A stretch of 5,414 nucleotides of DNA from DUOH01 sp036562625 (GTDB lineage: Bacteria; Bacillota; UBA4882; UBA10575), in contig DATCJV010000116.1 of NCBI GenBank assembly GCA_036562625.1, forward strand, positions 1 through 5,414. The letters are read 5' to 3'. The position numbers and the translations under genes were made by a program. The number at the start of each line of letters is the position of its first letter. Position 1 is the stretch's first letter. The notes under the pieces were generated by a model. That model saw only the letters and a program-made list of their open reading frames with translations. It ran no database searches and was not told the origin of the DNA. Of this stretch, positions 1 through 5,414 are shown piece by piece.

Positions 1-1281
1 ACCGAGGCCTATCAAATCAGCACAGAGCGGAAGGCAAAAGAGTTTTACCGAAACACGGCAGTGGAGATCTTTACCTATCTGTTGCGGGAGATGAGAAGCG
101 CCGAAGGAGGGTTTTATTCGGCGGAGGATGCCGACAGTGAAGGAGTGGAAGGCAAATTTTACCTTTGGTCGGAAGAAGAGATTAAGCAGGTTCTATCGCC
201 TAAAGAAGCTGCTTTGATCTGCGCCTACTTTCAGGTGAGCGCGGAAGGGAATTACCGGCCGGACTGGAGTACGGATCCAGGCCAGGCGCGGGCGGGCCGG
301 AATATCCTTTATATTGGGAAAAGTCTGGACCAGCTCGGAGCGGAGCTCGGCCTGAACAGCGAAGAGTCCGCATCTATTCTACGGGAAGCCAGGAGTAAGT
401 TGTACCGGGCTCGGACGGAAAGAGTGCCCCCGTATAAAGACGATAAAATCTTGACCGACTGGAACGGGTTGGTCTTGGCGGCCTTGGCCAAAGGGGCGCA
501 GGCCTTTGCGGACGCCTCATATTTGCAGGCCGCGGAGGAGGGGGCGGACTTCTTTCTGCGCCGGATGCGGGATCAGGACGGACGGCTTTTCCATCGTTAT
601 CGTAACGGAGAAGCGGCCATTCAAGGTTTTCTGGACGACTACGCCTTTTTCACCTGGGGTTTGCTTGAATTGTATGAGGCTTCGTGCGCGCCGAAGTATT
701 TACAAGAGGCGATCTGCTTCACGGACATATTGGTGAAACACTTTTACGATCCGGACCGGGGCGGATTCTTCCAAACCTCCGACCTTAATGACGAGGTCCT
801 GGTCCGTCGGAAAGAGATCTACGACGGAGCGGTTCCGTCTGGCAACTCCGTGGCGATGCTAAACCTGTTACGCTTGGGGAGAATGACCGGAAATCCGGAG
901 TATGAAGCCAAGGCCATGGCTACCGGACGGGCTTTTGCCCGGGAGATCAGACGTTCACCGGTTTCCCATACGCAAGCCTTAATCGCACTTGATTTCGGCT
1001 TGGGACCCTCCTTTGAAGTAGTGATCGCCGGCCCTCCGGAGGCGGAGGAAACAAGGCGCCTGCTTGATTTGGTTCGCCGGGAATTCATCCCCCGTAAGGT
1101 TTTGCTCTTTCATCCCACTACCCCGGAACAGGCGATGATTGAAGAGATTGCTCCCTTTACCAAAGAATTGGTGAGCATTAACGGGCAGGCCACTGCCTAT
1201 GTCTGTCAGAATTTTCAGTGCCGTCTCCCGGTGACGGATCCCGGAAAAATGATGGAACTATTGGGGTATAAATCTCCTTAA
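1..1281 (+). CDS. YyaL/SSP411-type thioredoxin domain-containing protein (DUF255), C-terminal part, 5'-truncated by window edge
   Basis: The frame is open from base 1 (Thr-Glu-Ala-Tyr) to the TAA at 1279-1281, giving about 426 residues. Family members are usually near 650-700 residues, so the N-terminal thioredoxin-like domain and the true start lie upstream. The GTG at 61 is an internal valine codon, not a start. What is visible is the alpha/alpha-barrel region related to six-hairpin glycosidase and epimerase folds. Family signatures, numbered from window codon 1, are GGFYSAEDADSEG (36-48) leading into EGKFYLW, KDDKILTDWNG (146-156), GFLDDYA (209-215), YDGAVPSGNS (274-283), and a C-terminal segment ATAYVCQNFQC..PVTDP. 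The family is widespread from bacteria to the mammalian SPATA20 homologue. Its biochemical role is not firmly established; a redox or sugar-related function has been suggested from the folds. A strong terminator follows about 100 bases after the stop, so the gene appears transcriptionally separate from the transporter operon. Family assignment is confident; function is not. Confidence 0.93.
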   Translation, partial: TEAYQISTERKAKEFYRNTAVEIFTYLLREMRSAEGGFYSAEDADSEGVEGKFYLWSEEEIKQVLSPKEAALICAYFQVSAEGNYRPDWSTDPGQARAGRNILYIGKSLDQLGAELGLNSEESASILREARSKLYRARTERVPPYKDDKILTDWNGLVLAALAKGAQAFADASYLQAAEEGADFFLRRMRDQDGRLFHRYRNGEAAIQGFLDDYAFFTWGLLELYEASCAPKYLQEAICFTDILVKHFYDPDRGGFFQTSDLNDEVLVRRKEIYDGAVPSGNSVAMLNLLRLGRMTGNPEYEAKAMATGRAFAREIRRSPVSHTQALIALDFGLGPSFEVVIAGPPEAEETRRLLDLVRREFIPRKVLLFHPTTPEQAMIEEIAPFTKELVSINGQATAYVCQNFQCRLPVTDPGKMMELLGYKSP

Positions 1282-1381
1282 TCAAAGCTGGGAAAGGAGA
1301 CTTTTTCTACCGGTTTGGGCCGGTATTATCGGATCAAGCGGTTTAGCCCGTTAATGAAGAGAGAAAGTAAATCATCCTGCC

Positions 1382-1424
1382 AAGGTCTGATTCATCTTCT
1401 GTCAGAGTCAGGCCTTTTTCGTTT
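1382..1424 (+). terminator. Intrinsic terminator after the YyaL-type gene
   Basis: The arms AAGGTCTGA (1382-1390) and TCAGGCCTT (1408-1416) pair over 9 bp with one G-U. The stem extends inward by T1391-G1407, T1392-A1406 and C1393-G1405, leaving an 11-base loop. A T-rich tract (TTTTTCGTTTTT) begins at the base of the stem. This is a classical rho-independent terminator, about 100 bases downstream of the stop at 1281, and it insulates the transporter operon. Confidence 0.8.
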
Positions 1425-1492
1425 TTATATTAAATTTTTACGGAATAAAACTATATTTTCTTCATTGAATACAGGTGGGCGTTTTATAAAAA

Positions 1493-1498
1493 TATAAT
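1493..1498 (+). promoter_or_regulatory. Candidate -10 box for the transporter operon
   Basis: A perfect TATAAT lies in an AT-rich tract downstream of the preceding terminator and about 140-160 bases upstream of the first permease start. The -35 element is not convincing: nothing near 1469-1476 resembles TTGACA, and the TTGAAT at 1465-1470 is 22 bases away, which is too far. If real, the promoter is either activator-dependent, as expected for an inducible sugar importer, or uses a weak -35. The leader would be about 130-150 bases long. Confidence 0.35.
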
Positions 1499-1540
1499 AG
1501 GACATAGACTTTTTTGTAATAAACTGTCAGTTTTTCTTGA

Positions 1541-1576
1541 GGAGAAACTCCGCTTGGAAGAGGGGTTTTTAGCGGA
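1541..1576 (+). promoter_or_regulatory. Overlapping leader inverted repeats upstream of the first permease
   Basis: Three mutually exclusive pairings can be drawn: GGAG (1541-1544) with CTCC (1548-1551); AAACTCC (1545-1551) with GGGGTTT (1562-1568), containing one G-U and running into TT; and TCCGCT (1549-1554) with AGCGGA (1571-1576). The second resembles a weak terminator and the third could compete with it. An attenuator is possible but the helices are short. This could equally be chance. Confidence 0.2.
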
Positions 1577-1656
1577 TTGAATGGGGAATAATTCTTGTTC
1601 TGTCGGGTAATTGTTTTGTGTCAAGGAAATAAATCATGCGTAAAGGGGGAAGCGCA

Positions 1657-2613
1657 ATGAAGACTATGACCGTGAAGACCATTTTATTGAGGCCTTTCTC
1701 CGAAAAGAATCGTCAGTATATCAAACAATACTGGACGCTCTATCTGATGCTGGCTTTGCCGATCGCCTTTTTTGTGATTTTTCGCTATATTCCCATGACC
1801 TATATTCAGATTGCCTTCAAGAAGTATAGTATCGTCCAGAACGTTTGGCAGATGCCGTGGGCTGATCATTATGGTTTTGAGTATTTCATCAAGGCCTTCT
1901 CCAACCGGGATTTTCTCTATGCGTTGCGTAATACCGTCATGCTTAACCTGTTGGACTTGGTGGTCGGTTTCCCCGCTCCGATTATCCTGGCTCTGCTCCT
2001 TAATGAACTACCCTTCAAACGCTTCAAGCGTTTCACGCAAACCGTCGCTTACCTGCCGCATTTTCTCTCGTGGATTATCATCTCCGGCTTGGCCCTGCAG
2101 CTCTTTGCGCCCACTACGGGCCTGGTGAATATCGTTCTGAACCGGATGGGTTTTGCCTCCATTCCGTTTCTTAATGATCCCAAATATTGGGTATGGACTT
2201 ATGTCCTTTTAGGGGTCTGGCAGAGTGTTGGATGGAACACCATCATCTATTTGGCGGCGCTGACCAATATCAACCCTGAGCTTTATGAGGCCGCCGCCAT
2301 CGACGGGGCCGGTCGTTTCCGAAGCATCTGGCATATTACACTGCCGGGCTTACGTCCCACCATCATCGTTCTGCTTATTCTCAGCCTTGGACGTTTCTTA
2401 AGCAGTGAGTTTGATCGGCCGTACGCTTTGGGCAACGCTTTGGTCAGCAGTGTGTCCAATGTGATCGCTACTTTTGTCTATACCTACGGTATTCGCGGCC
2501 TCCAATTCTCGCTGACTACGGCAGTAGGGCTGTTCCAGTCGGTCGTGTGTGTTATTTTTCTGGTTACCGCTAATGCGCTGGCCAAAAAATTCGGCGAGCG
2601 TGGCCTCTGGTAG
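1657..2613 (+). CDS. Carbohydrate ABC transporter permease, LplB-type (first permease)
   Basis: Integral inner-membrane subunit of a binding-protein-dependent sugar importer, pairing with the next gene product to form the channel. Two in-frame starts are possible. ATG 1636 has AAGGAA at 1623-1628; ATG 1657 has the stronger AAAGGGGG at 1642-1649, 7 bases upstream. I prefer 1657 (318 residues), although 1636 (325 residues) cannot be excluded. Numbered from 1636, six hydrophobic segments lie near residues 33-53, 100-122, 136-158, 186-207, 241-258 and 293-314. The cytoplasmic EAA loop, which docks to the ATPase, begins at E218 (EAAAIDGAG, then ITLPGL). The C-terminus, with Y-G-I..QFSLTTAVGLFQS and ending GERGLW, is typical of the LplB (COG4209) branch, which is linked to complex polysaccharide and oligosaccharide uptake. 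The stop lies 12 bases before the next start, indicating translational coupling. Substrate is unknown. Confidence 0.93.
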   Translation: MKTMTVKTILLRPFSEKNRQYIKQYWTLYLMLALPIAFFVIFRYIPMTYIQIAFKKYSIVQNVWQMPWADHYGFEYFIKAFSNRDFLYALRNTVMLNLLDLVVGFPAPIILALLLNELPFKRFKRFTQTVAYLPHFLSWIIISGLALQLFAPTTGLVNIVLNRMGFASIPFLNDPKYWVWTYVLLGVWQSVGWNTIIYLAALTNINPELYEAAAIDGAGRFRSIWHITLPGLRPTIIVLLILSLGRFLSSEFDRPYALGNALVSSVSNVIATFVYTYGIRGLQFSLTTAVGLFQSVVCVIFLVTANALAKKFGERGLW

Positions 2614-2625
2614 GGGGTGTAGGGC

Positions 2626-3495
2626 ATGATTAAAGCAAAAACAGCTAAATTCGGTGATTTGGTTGTTGTTTTCTGCTGTTGCATACTGATCATCCTTTGT
2701 CTGCTGCCGATGGTGAACATTTTGGCGCGTTCGCTTAGTTCTTCGGAGGCGATTATCCGCAACCAGGTTACGCTGTGGCCAAAAGGCTTTAATCTGGAAG
2801 CTTACCGCTTTGTGCTCACTGATGCCAAGTACACCTGGTCCCTGATCTGGACCGCCATCTTAACGGTGATTTGCACCATTGTGTCCATGGTGATGACCAT
2901 CCTCTGCGCCTATCCGCTCATCTATGATAAGCTCAAAGGACGCCGTTTCTTCAACACCTTAATCCTCTTAACCATGTACTTCAACGCGGGAACGATCCCC
3001 ACCTATCTCCTGCTCAAGGACTTGCATATGCTCAACAAACCGATCGTGCTGATCATTCCCAACTGCCTGAGCGTGTTTTATATGATCATTATGCGCAGTT
3101 TCTTCTACAGTATCCCCGAAAGCCTGCGCGAATCGGCGGAGATTGACGGTGCGGGGCCCATCCGGATCCTAATCAATATCTATCTGCCTCTTTCCAAGCC
3201 GGTCCTGGCCACGCTCTCCCTTTTTTACGCCGTCGGACGCTGGAACGGGTTTTCCGATGCGTTGATGTTCATGAACGACCGAAGATTCCACCCCATTCAA
3301 CTGCTGTTGTACAACATCCTGAAAAGTGTCACCAGCATTGAAATAGCCACCCTGGAAGGTTTTACCACTCCGGGGTTGACCGATACTATTCAGGCGGCGA
3401 CTGTCATGTTTGCCACCGTGCCCATTCTTCTGGTCTATCCATGGCTGCAAAAATACTTCATCACCGGCGCCACCCTGGGTGCGGTCAAGGGGTAA
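2626..3495 (+). CDS. Carbohydrate ABC transporter permease, YtcP/LplC-type (second permease)
   Basis: Second membrane subunit of the importer (BPD_transp_1 / MalG-like, COG0395 branch), 289 residues. The ATG is preceded by AGGGGGTG (2612-2619), which overlaps the TAG stop of the first permease, so the two genes are tightly coupled and should be made in equal amounts. Hydrophobic segments lie near residues 11-32, 74-99, 109-131, 138-160, 192-210 and 256-273. The EAA loop starts at E169 (ESAEIDGAG, then IYLPLSKP). Its first position keeps the glutamate, with Ser replacing the first Ala, as is common in this subfamily. The end, KYFITGATLGAVKG, matches the usual C-terminus of LplC/YtcP permeases. 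Residue W206 and the following NGF in GRWNGFSDALMF fall where family members carry a W-N/D motif. No ATPase gene is adjacent; a shared MsmX-like ATPase elsewhere in the genome is expected. Confidence 0.94.
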   Translation: MIKAKTAKFGDLVVVFCCCILIILCLLPMVNILARSLSSSEAIIRNQVTLWPKGFNLEAYRFVLTDAKYTWSLIWTAILTVICTIVSMVMTILCAYPLIYDKLKGRRFFNTLILLTMYFNAGTIPTYLLLKDLHMLNKPIVLIIPNCLSVFYMIIMRSFFYSIPESLRESAEIDGAGPIRILINIYLPLSKPVLATLSLFYAVGRWNGFSDALMFMNDRRFHPIQLLLYNILKSVTSIEIATLEGFTTPGLTDTIQAATVMFATVPILLVYPWLQKYFITGATLGAVKG

Positions 3496-3500
3496 GTATA

Positions 3501-3526
3501 CTGTCTTTCCAGACACCATCCGTGTC
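3501..3526 (+). promoter_or_regulatory. Alternative hairpins in the permease-binding protein gap
   Basis: In the 71-base gap between the second permease and the binding-protein gene, TGTCT (3502-3506) can pair with AGACA (3511-3515) over a TTCC loop. Alternatively GACAC (3512-3516) can pair with GTGTC (3522-3526) over a CATCC loop. The two share bases 3512-3515, so only one can form at a time. Neither has a T-tract. Such intergenic hairpins can stabilise or mark processing of the downstream binding-protein mRNA, as known for malE-malF type operons. That role here is inference. Confidence 0.3.
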
Positions 3527-3552
3527 GATAAGAGAACAAACAAAATAAATAT

Positions 3553-3560
3553 AGGGAGGG
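3553..3560 (+). promoter_or_regulatory. Strong ribosome binding site of the solute-binding protein gene
   Basis: AGGGAGGG ends 6 bases before the ATG at 3567, in an A-rich, probably unstructured stretch. It is the best Shine-Dalgarno match in the window and fits a protein needed in excess over the permeases. It also fixes the start codon. Confidence 0.75.
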
Positions 3561-3566
3561 AATAGT

Positions 3567-5186
3567 ATGAGGAAGAATTCCTTATTTCTGACCGGTTGTC
3601 TCATCCTGGTCATGTTGGCTGCGGTCTGCTTCCCGGGAACAATTTCATCCGCGGCCAAACCTGAGATTGTGAACGGCAGGTTCGTCAAGACCAGAACCAT
3701 CACTGTGGAGGTCTTTGATCGGAGCAACCCCGGAGGTTCCAAGCCGGAAGACAACTTCTACACCAACTTCATCAAAGAAGGAATGCTTCGCGACCACAAT
3801 GTCAAGGTAAATTTCGTTCCCGTGCCGCGCTGGACAGAGGTGGAGGTACTCAACAACCTGCTGGCGGCTGGTGACGCCCCTGACATCTGTGTCACCTACA
3901 GTTACCCGACGGTCCTGGCCTATGCCAACATGGGCGGGGTGCTTGACATGAGCCCCTACCTGGAAAAGTACAAGGAGTTGCTTCCCGACCTCTGGGGTTT
4001 ACTGGGCGAAGAAAACCTTTACTGGAACAGGGACCCGGAAAAGGGCACCATCTGGGCGATCGAGGCCCGGCTCTTCCACAACACCCGGATCAACACTTTT
4101 GTTCGTGAGGACTGGTTAAAGAAACTGGGTATCCCCGAGCCCACCACCCTCGAGGAATTTGAAAACATGCTGAAAGCCTTTAAAGCCAACGCCGCCAAAC
4201 TGTTGGGGAAGGACGCGGATAAAATGATCCCCTACTCCACCAGTTATGATGTGGGCTGGCGCTGCAATTATCTGTTGACTTCCTTTGTTCCCAACGACTT
4301 GTCAGATAAAGATATGTATATTTATGCCTTTGATGACAGATATCTTTTGTTCCCAGGGTACAAGGAAGGAGTCAGAAAGCTTAACGAATGGTACAACGCC
4401 GGCCTGATCTGGAAGGATTTCCCGTTGTATGGCCCCGGGGACCGGACGGAGGACAACTTGATTAAAGCCGGATATGTCGGCGCCTTCATGCACAATTGGG
4501 ACTATCCTTATCGGGACGGTGGAGAGGGCATCCACGCTAACCTGAAGAAGCTCGTCGGCGCAGATGCCGCCTTTATTGCCGTGGATTGTTTCAAGAATGA
4601 CGCAGGGTTGTATCGAAAGTACCTCCCCGCGCCCATCGACCGCAAAATCTTTTTCCCTGCCACCAACGACAAGCCGCTGGCCTCCTTACTCTATCTCAAC
4701 TGGATATCCAAGCTGGAAAACCGCAGATTCCTCCAGATTGGCGAAGAGGGGGTCACCCATGAGGTCCTGGCGGACGGCACAATTAAGACCATCGCCGCCA
4801 CCGGCGCCAAGATTATGAACTCCCCGAATAACATCGACTACACGATTACCATCAACGGTTTGGATCTCGGCGACCCGGACTTGAACGTTAAATCCATTGC
4901 TTACGGCTATGGCGGGGTTGAGAAGCGATTCATCGAGCGGGCATATAGGATTACCAACAAAGATGCTCGCTATGAGCAGAATATCAATGTTGGTGAGGTA
5001 AAGAGTGAAGCCGGGATGAGCACGGTTCTCAAAGAGAAACGCGATAATCTGCTGATTCAAGCCATTGTCGCCAAACCTGAAGATTTCGACGCAGTCTGGG
5101 ACCGCGGTTTTGCGGATTATCTCCGCTCCGGCGGGCAGGCCATTATCAATGAGCGCAGAGAAAAGTATAAAAAATATTACGAATAA
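3567..5186 (+). CDS. ABC transporter extracellular solute-binding protein, family 1 (LplA-like)
   Basis: Captures the sugar ligand outside the cytoplasmic membrane and delivers it to the two permeases encoded just upstream. It has 539 residues, the usual size for the LplA/YtcQ branch of COG1653. The N-terminus has a signal peptide: RK at 2-3, a hydrophobic core at about 6-22, then a probable signal peptidase I site after A29 or A30 (TISSA-A-KPE). There is no acceptable lipobox: LTGC at 8-11 is too close to the start, and AAVC at 18-21 has Val before Cys. The protein may therefore be released rather than lipid-anchored. Family features include a VEVFDRSNPGG strand (47-57), the W89-to-PDI segment with LLAAGDAPDI (98-107), FVREDWLKKLGIPEPTTLEEF (178-198), which is the hallmark segment of this branch, and many exposed aromatics in the middle. 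The C-terminal region includes a typical V-W-D-..-DYL-SGG helix and ends KKYYE. The ligand is not predictable from this sequence; oligosaccharides are the family norm. Confidence 0.95.
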   Translation: MRKNSLFLTGCLILVMLAAVCFPGTISSAAKPEIVNGRFVKTRTITVEVFDRSNPGGSKPEDNFYTNFIKEGMLRDHNVKVNFVPVPRWTEVEVLNNLLAAGDAPDICVTYSYPTVLAYANMGGVLDMSPYLEKYKELLPDLWGLLGEENLYWNRDPEKGTIWAIEARLFHNTRINTFVREDWLKKLGIPEPTTLEEFENMLKAFKANAAKLLGKDADKMIPYSTSYDVGWRCNYLLTSFVPNDLSDKDMYIYAFDDRYLLFPGYKEGVRKLNEWYNAGLIWKDFPLYGPGDRTEDNLIKAGYVGAFMHNWDYPYRDGGEGIHANLKKLVGADAAFIAVDCFKNDAGLYRKYLPAPIDRKIFFPATNDKPLASLLYLNWISKLENRRFLQIGEEGVTHEVLADGTIKTIAATGAKIMNSPNNIDYTITINGLDLGDPDLNVKSIAYGYGGVEKRFIERAYRITNKDARYEQNINVGEVKSEAGMSTVLKEKRDNLLIQAIVAKPEDFDAVWDRGFADYLRSGGQAIINERREKYKKYYE

Positions 5187-5341
5187 CGAGTACTGCTATA
5201 CACCAGACAAGGAATGCGGGAGTTGCCTGACACATAGATAAAAGAGCTCTGGTAAGCACAGCGGACCAGGTGGCGCTGTCATCAAGAACACGCACGGGCG
5301 AAAAGATCACCAGGCGCCAACCCAGATCCTTCCTGGCAGTT
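5187..5341 (+). other. Structured non-coding region between the operon end and its terminator
   Basis: There is no credible gene here, but several helices can be drawn in a row. P1 is CAGACAA (5204-5210) with TTGCCTG (5223-5229), with one A-C mismatch. P2 is TCTGGT (5248-5253) with ACCAGG (5265-5270), with one U-G pair closing. P3 has its arms at 5271-5283 and 5305-5319, with 12 pairs including one U-G, a CA bulge at 5311-5312 and a C-C mismatch, topped by CGC/GCG (5291-5293/5298-5300). P3 starts directly after P2 ends. Alternative pairings also exist: ACAGCG (5258-5263) with CGCTGT (5274-5279), and CCAGG (5310-5314) with CCTGG (5332-5336). A possible extended -10, TGC-TATACA (5194-5202), lies at its start without a clear -35. 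It may be a 3' UTR, a small RNA, or a leader of the next gene. I do not recognise a known riboswitch class. Confidence 0.3.
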
Positions 5342-5370
5342 AGCCGTCCATAACAGGACGGTTTTTTTTT
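5342..5370 (+). terminator. Intrinsic terminator downstream of the transporter operon
   Basis: CCGTCC (5344-5349) pairs perfectly with GGACGG (5356-5361) over the loop ATAACA. The stem can be extended outward by G5343-T5362 and A5342-T5363. Nine consecutive T (5362-5370) follow. It is a textbook rho-independent terminator, but it lies about 155 bases after the binding-protein stop. It therefore ends either the operon transcript with a long 3' UTR or a separate short RNA. Confidence 0.85.
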
Positions 5371-5393
5371 CAGAGAAATGAGGCATTACTCTG
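5371..5393 (+). repeat. Imperfect inverted repeat immediately after the terminator
   Basis: CAGAG (5371-5375) pairs with CTCTG (5389-5393), and AATG (5377-5380) pairs with CATT (5384-5387). There is a single A-A mismatch between the helices and a three-base AGG loop. Nine of ten positions pair. It could be an operator-like palindrome for a downstream gene or simply a second hairpin. No gene begins before the window ends. Confidence 0.3.
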
Positions 5394-5414
5394 CTTTATA
5401 GTGAGTAAGTATTG

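Larger units (their letters stand above)
1282..1635 (+). other. Intergenic region between the YyaL-type gene and the transporter operon
   Basis: This 354-base gap has no credible gene. Its first part has a small perfect inverted repeat, TACCGG (1308-1313) with CCGGTA (1320-1325), which is not followed by a T-tract. The terminator at 1382-1424 follows. From about 1420 to 1530 the DNA is clearly AT-rich and holds the best -10 candidate. From 1541 to 1576 there are small overlapping inverted repeats that could form alternative leader hairpins. I saw no convincing catabolite-repression (cre) operator and no recognisable riboswitch. Confidence 0.6.

Noticed and set aside
1308..1325. Perfect inverted repeat TACCGG/CCGGTA considered as a terminator.
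   Set aside because: The T-run lies before rather than after the stem on the + strand, and on the - strand the bases after the stem are purines. The hairpin at 1382-1416 with its T-tract is a much better terminator.
1315..1497. A 60-codon + strand frame in the intergenic region.
   Set aside because: It begins with TTG, lacks a proper ribosome binding site, and runs straight through the terminator hairpin and the AT-rich promoter region.
1513..1530. TGTAATAAACTGTCA considered as a catabolite-repression (cre) site.
   Set aside because: It lacks the central CG dinucleotide and correct spacing of the cre consensus.
3169..3543. A 124-codon minus-strand frame over the end of the second permease, and a similar 124-codon one at 4686-5060.
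   Set aside because: Both are antisense shadows of well-supported family genes, with no recognisable domain of their own.
3588..3599. LTGC at residues 8-11 of the binding protein considered as a lipobox.
   Set aside because: Only seven residues precede it, and most of the hydrophobic core lies after it, so it cannot serve as a normal lipoprotein cleavage site.
5146..5387. An open minus-strand frame of roughly 80 codons across the structured region, reading for example TARKDLGWRLVIF.
   Set aside because: It has no ATG start and no Shine-Dalgarno, runs through the T9 tract of the terminator as a lysine run, and overlaps the end of the binding-protein gene antisense. It resembles no protein family I recognise and is best explained by chance.
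1..5414. CRISPR arrays, insertion sequences, tRNA or rRNA genes.
   Set aside because: No spaced direct repeats, transposase frames, terminal repeats or recognisable stable-RNA sequences were seen on either strand.

Overview
The window looks like an ordinary chromosomal stretch from a Bacillota (Firmicutes) bacterium of mid-range GC content. This rests on strong purine-rich ribosome binding sites, intrinsic terminators with T-tracts, and an LplB/YtcP-type sugar importer of the kind abundant in Paenibacillus, Clostridia and Limnochordia. The binding protein lacks a usable lipobox, which is unusual for a monoderm Firmicute. This hints at a diderm-like lineage such as Limnochordia/Hydrogenispora, but that placement is inference only.

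Layout, all on the + strand. (1) Bases 1-1281 hold the C-terminal part of a YyaL/SSP411-type (DUF255, 'thioredoxin domain-containing') protein. Its N-terminal thioredoxin-like domain lies outside the window. (2) Bases 1282-1635 are non-coding: a strong intrinsic terminator at 1382-1424, then an AT-rich stretch with a TATAAT box that probably carries the promoter and leader of the next operon. (3) Bases 1657(or 1636)-5186 are a three-gene carbohydrate ABC importer operon: LplB-type permease, YtcP/LplC-type permease, and a family 1 extracellular solute-binding protein. (4) Bases 5187-5414 are non-coding, unusually rich in predicted hairpins, and contain a strong intrinsic terminator at 5342-5370.

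The two permeases should form the heterodimeric membrane channel, and the binding protein delivers an oligosaccharide or related glycoside to it. No ATPase gene is present, so energy must come from a gene outside the window, as with the shared MsmX-type ATPases of this transporter class. The substrate cannot be deduced here: there is no glycoside hydrolase or regulator in view.

I see no convincing new multi-gene system. The items most worth a second look are the structured region downstream of the binding-protein gene, the alternative hairpins before that gene, and the non-lipoprotein signal peptide.
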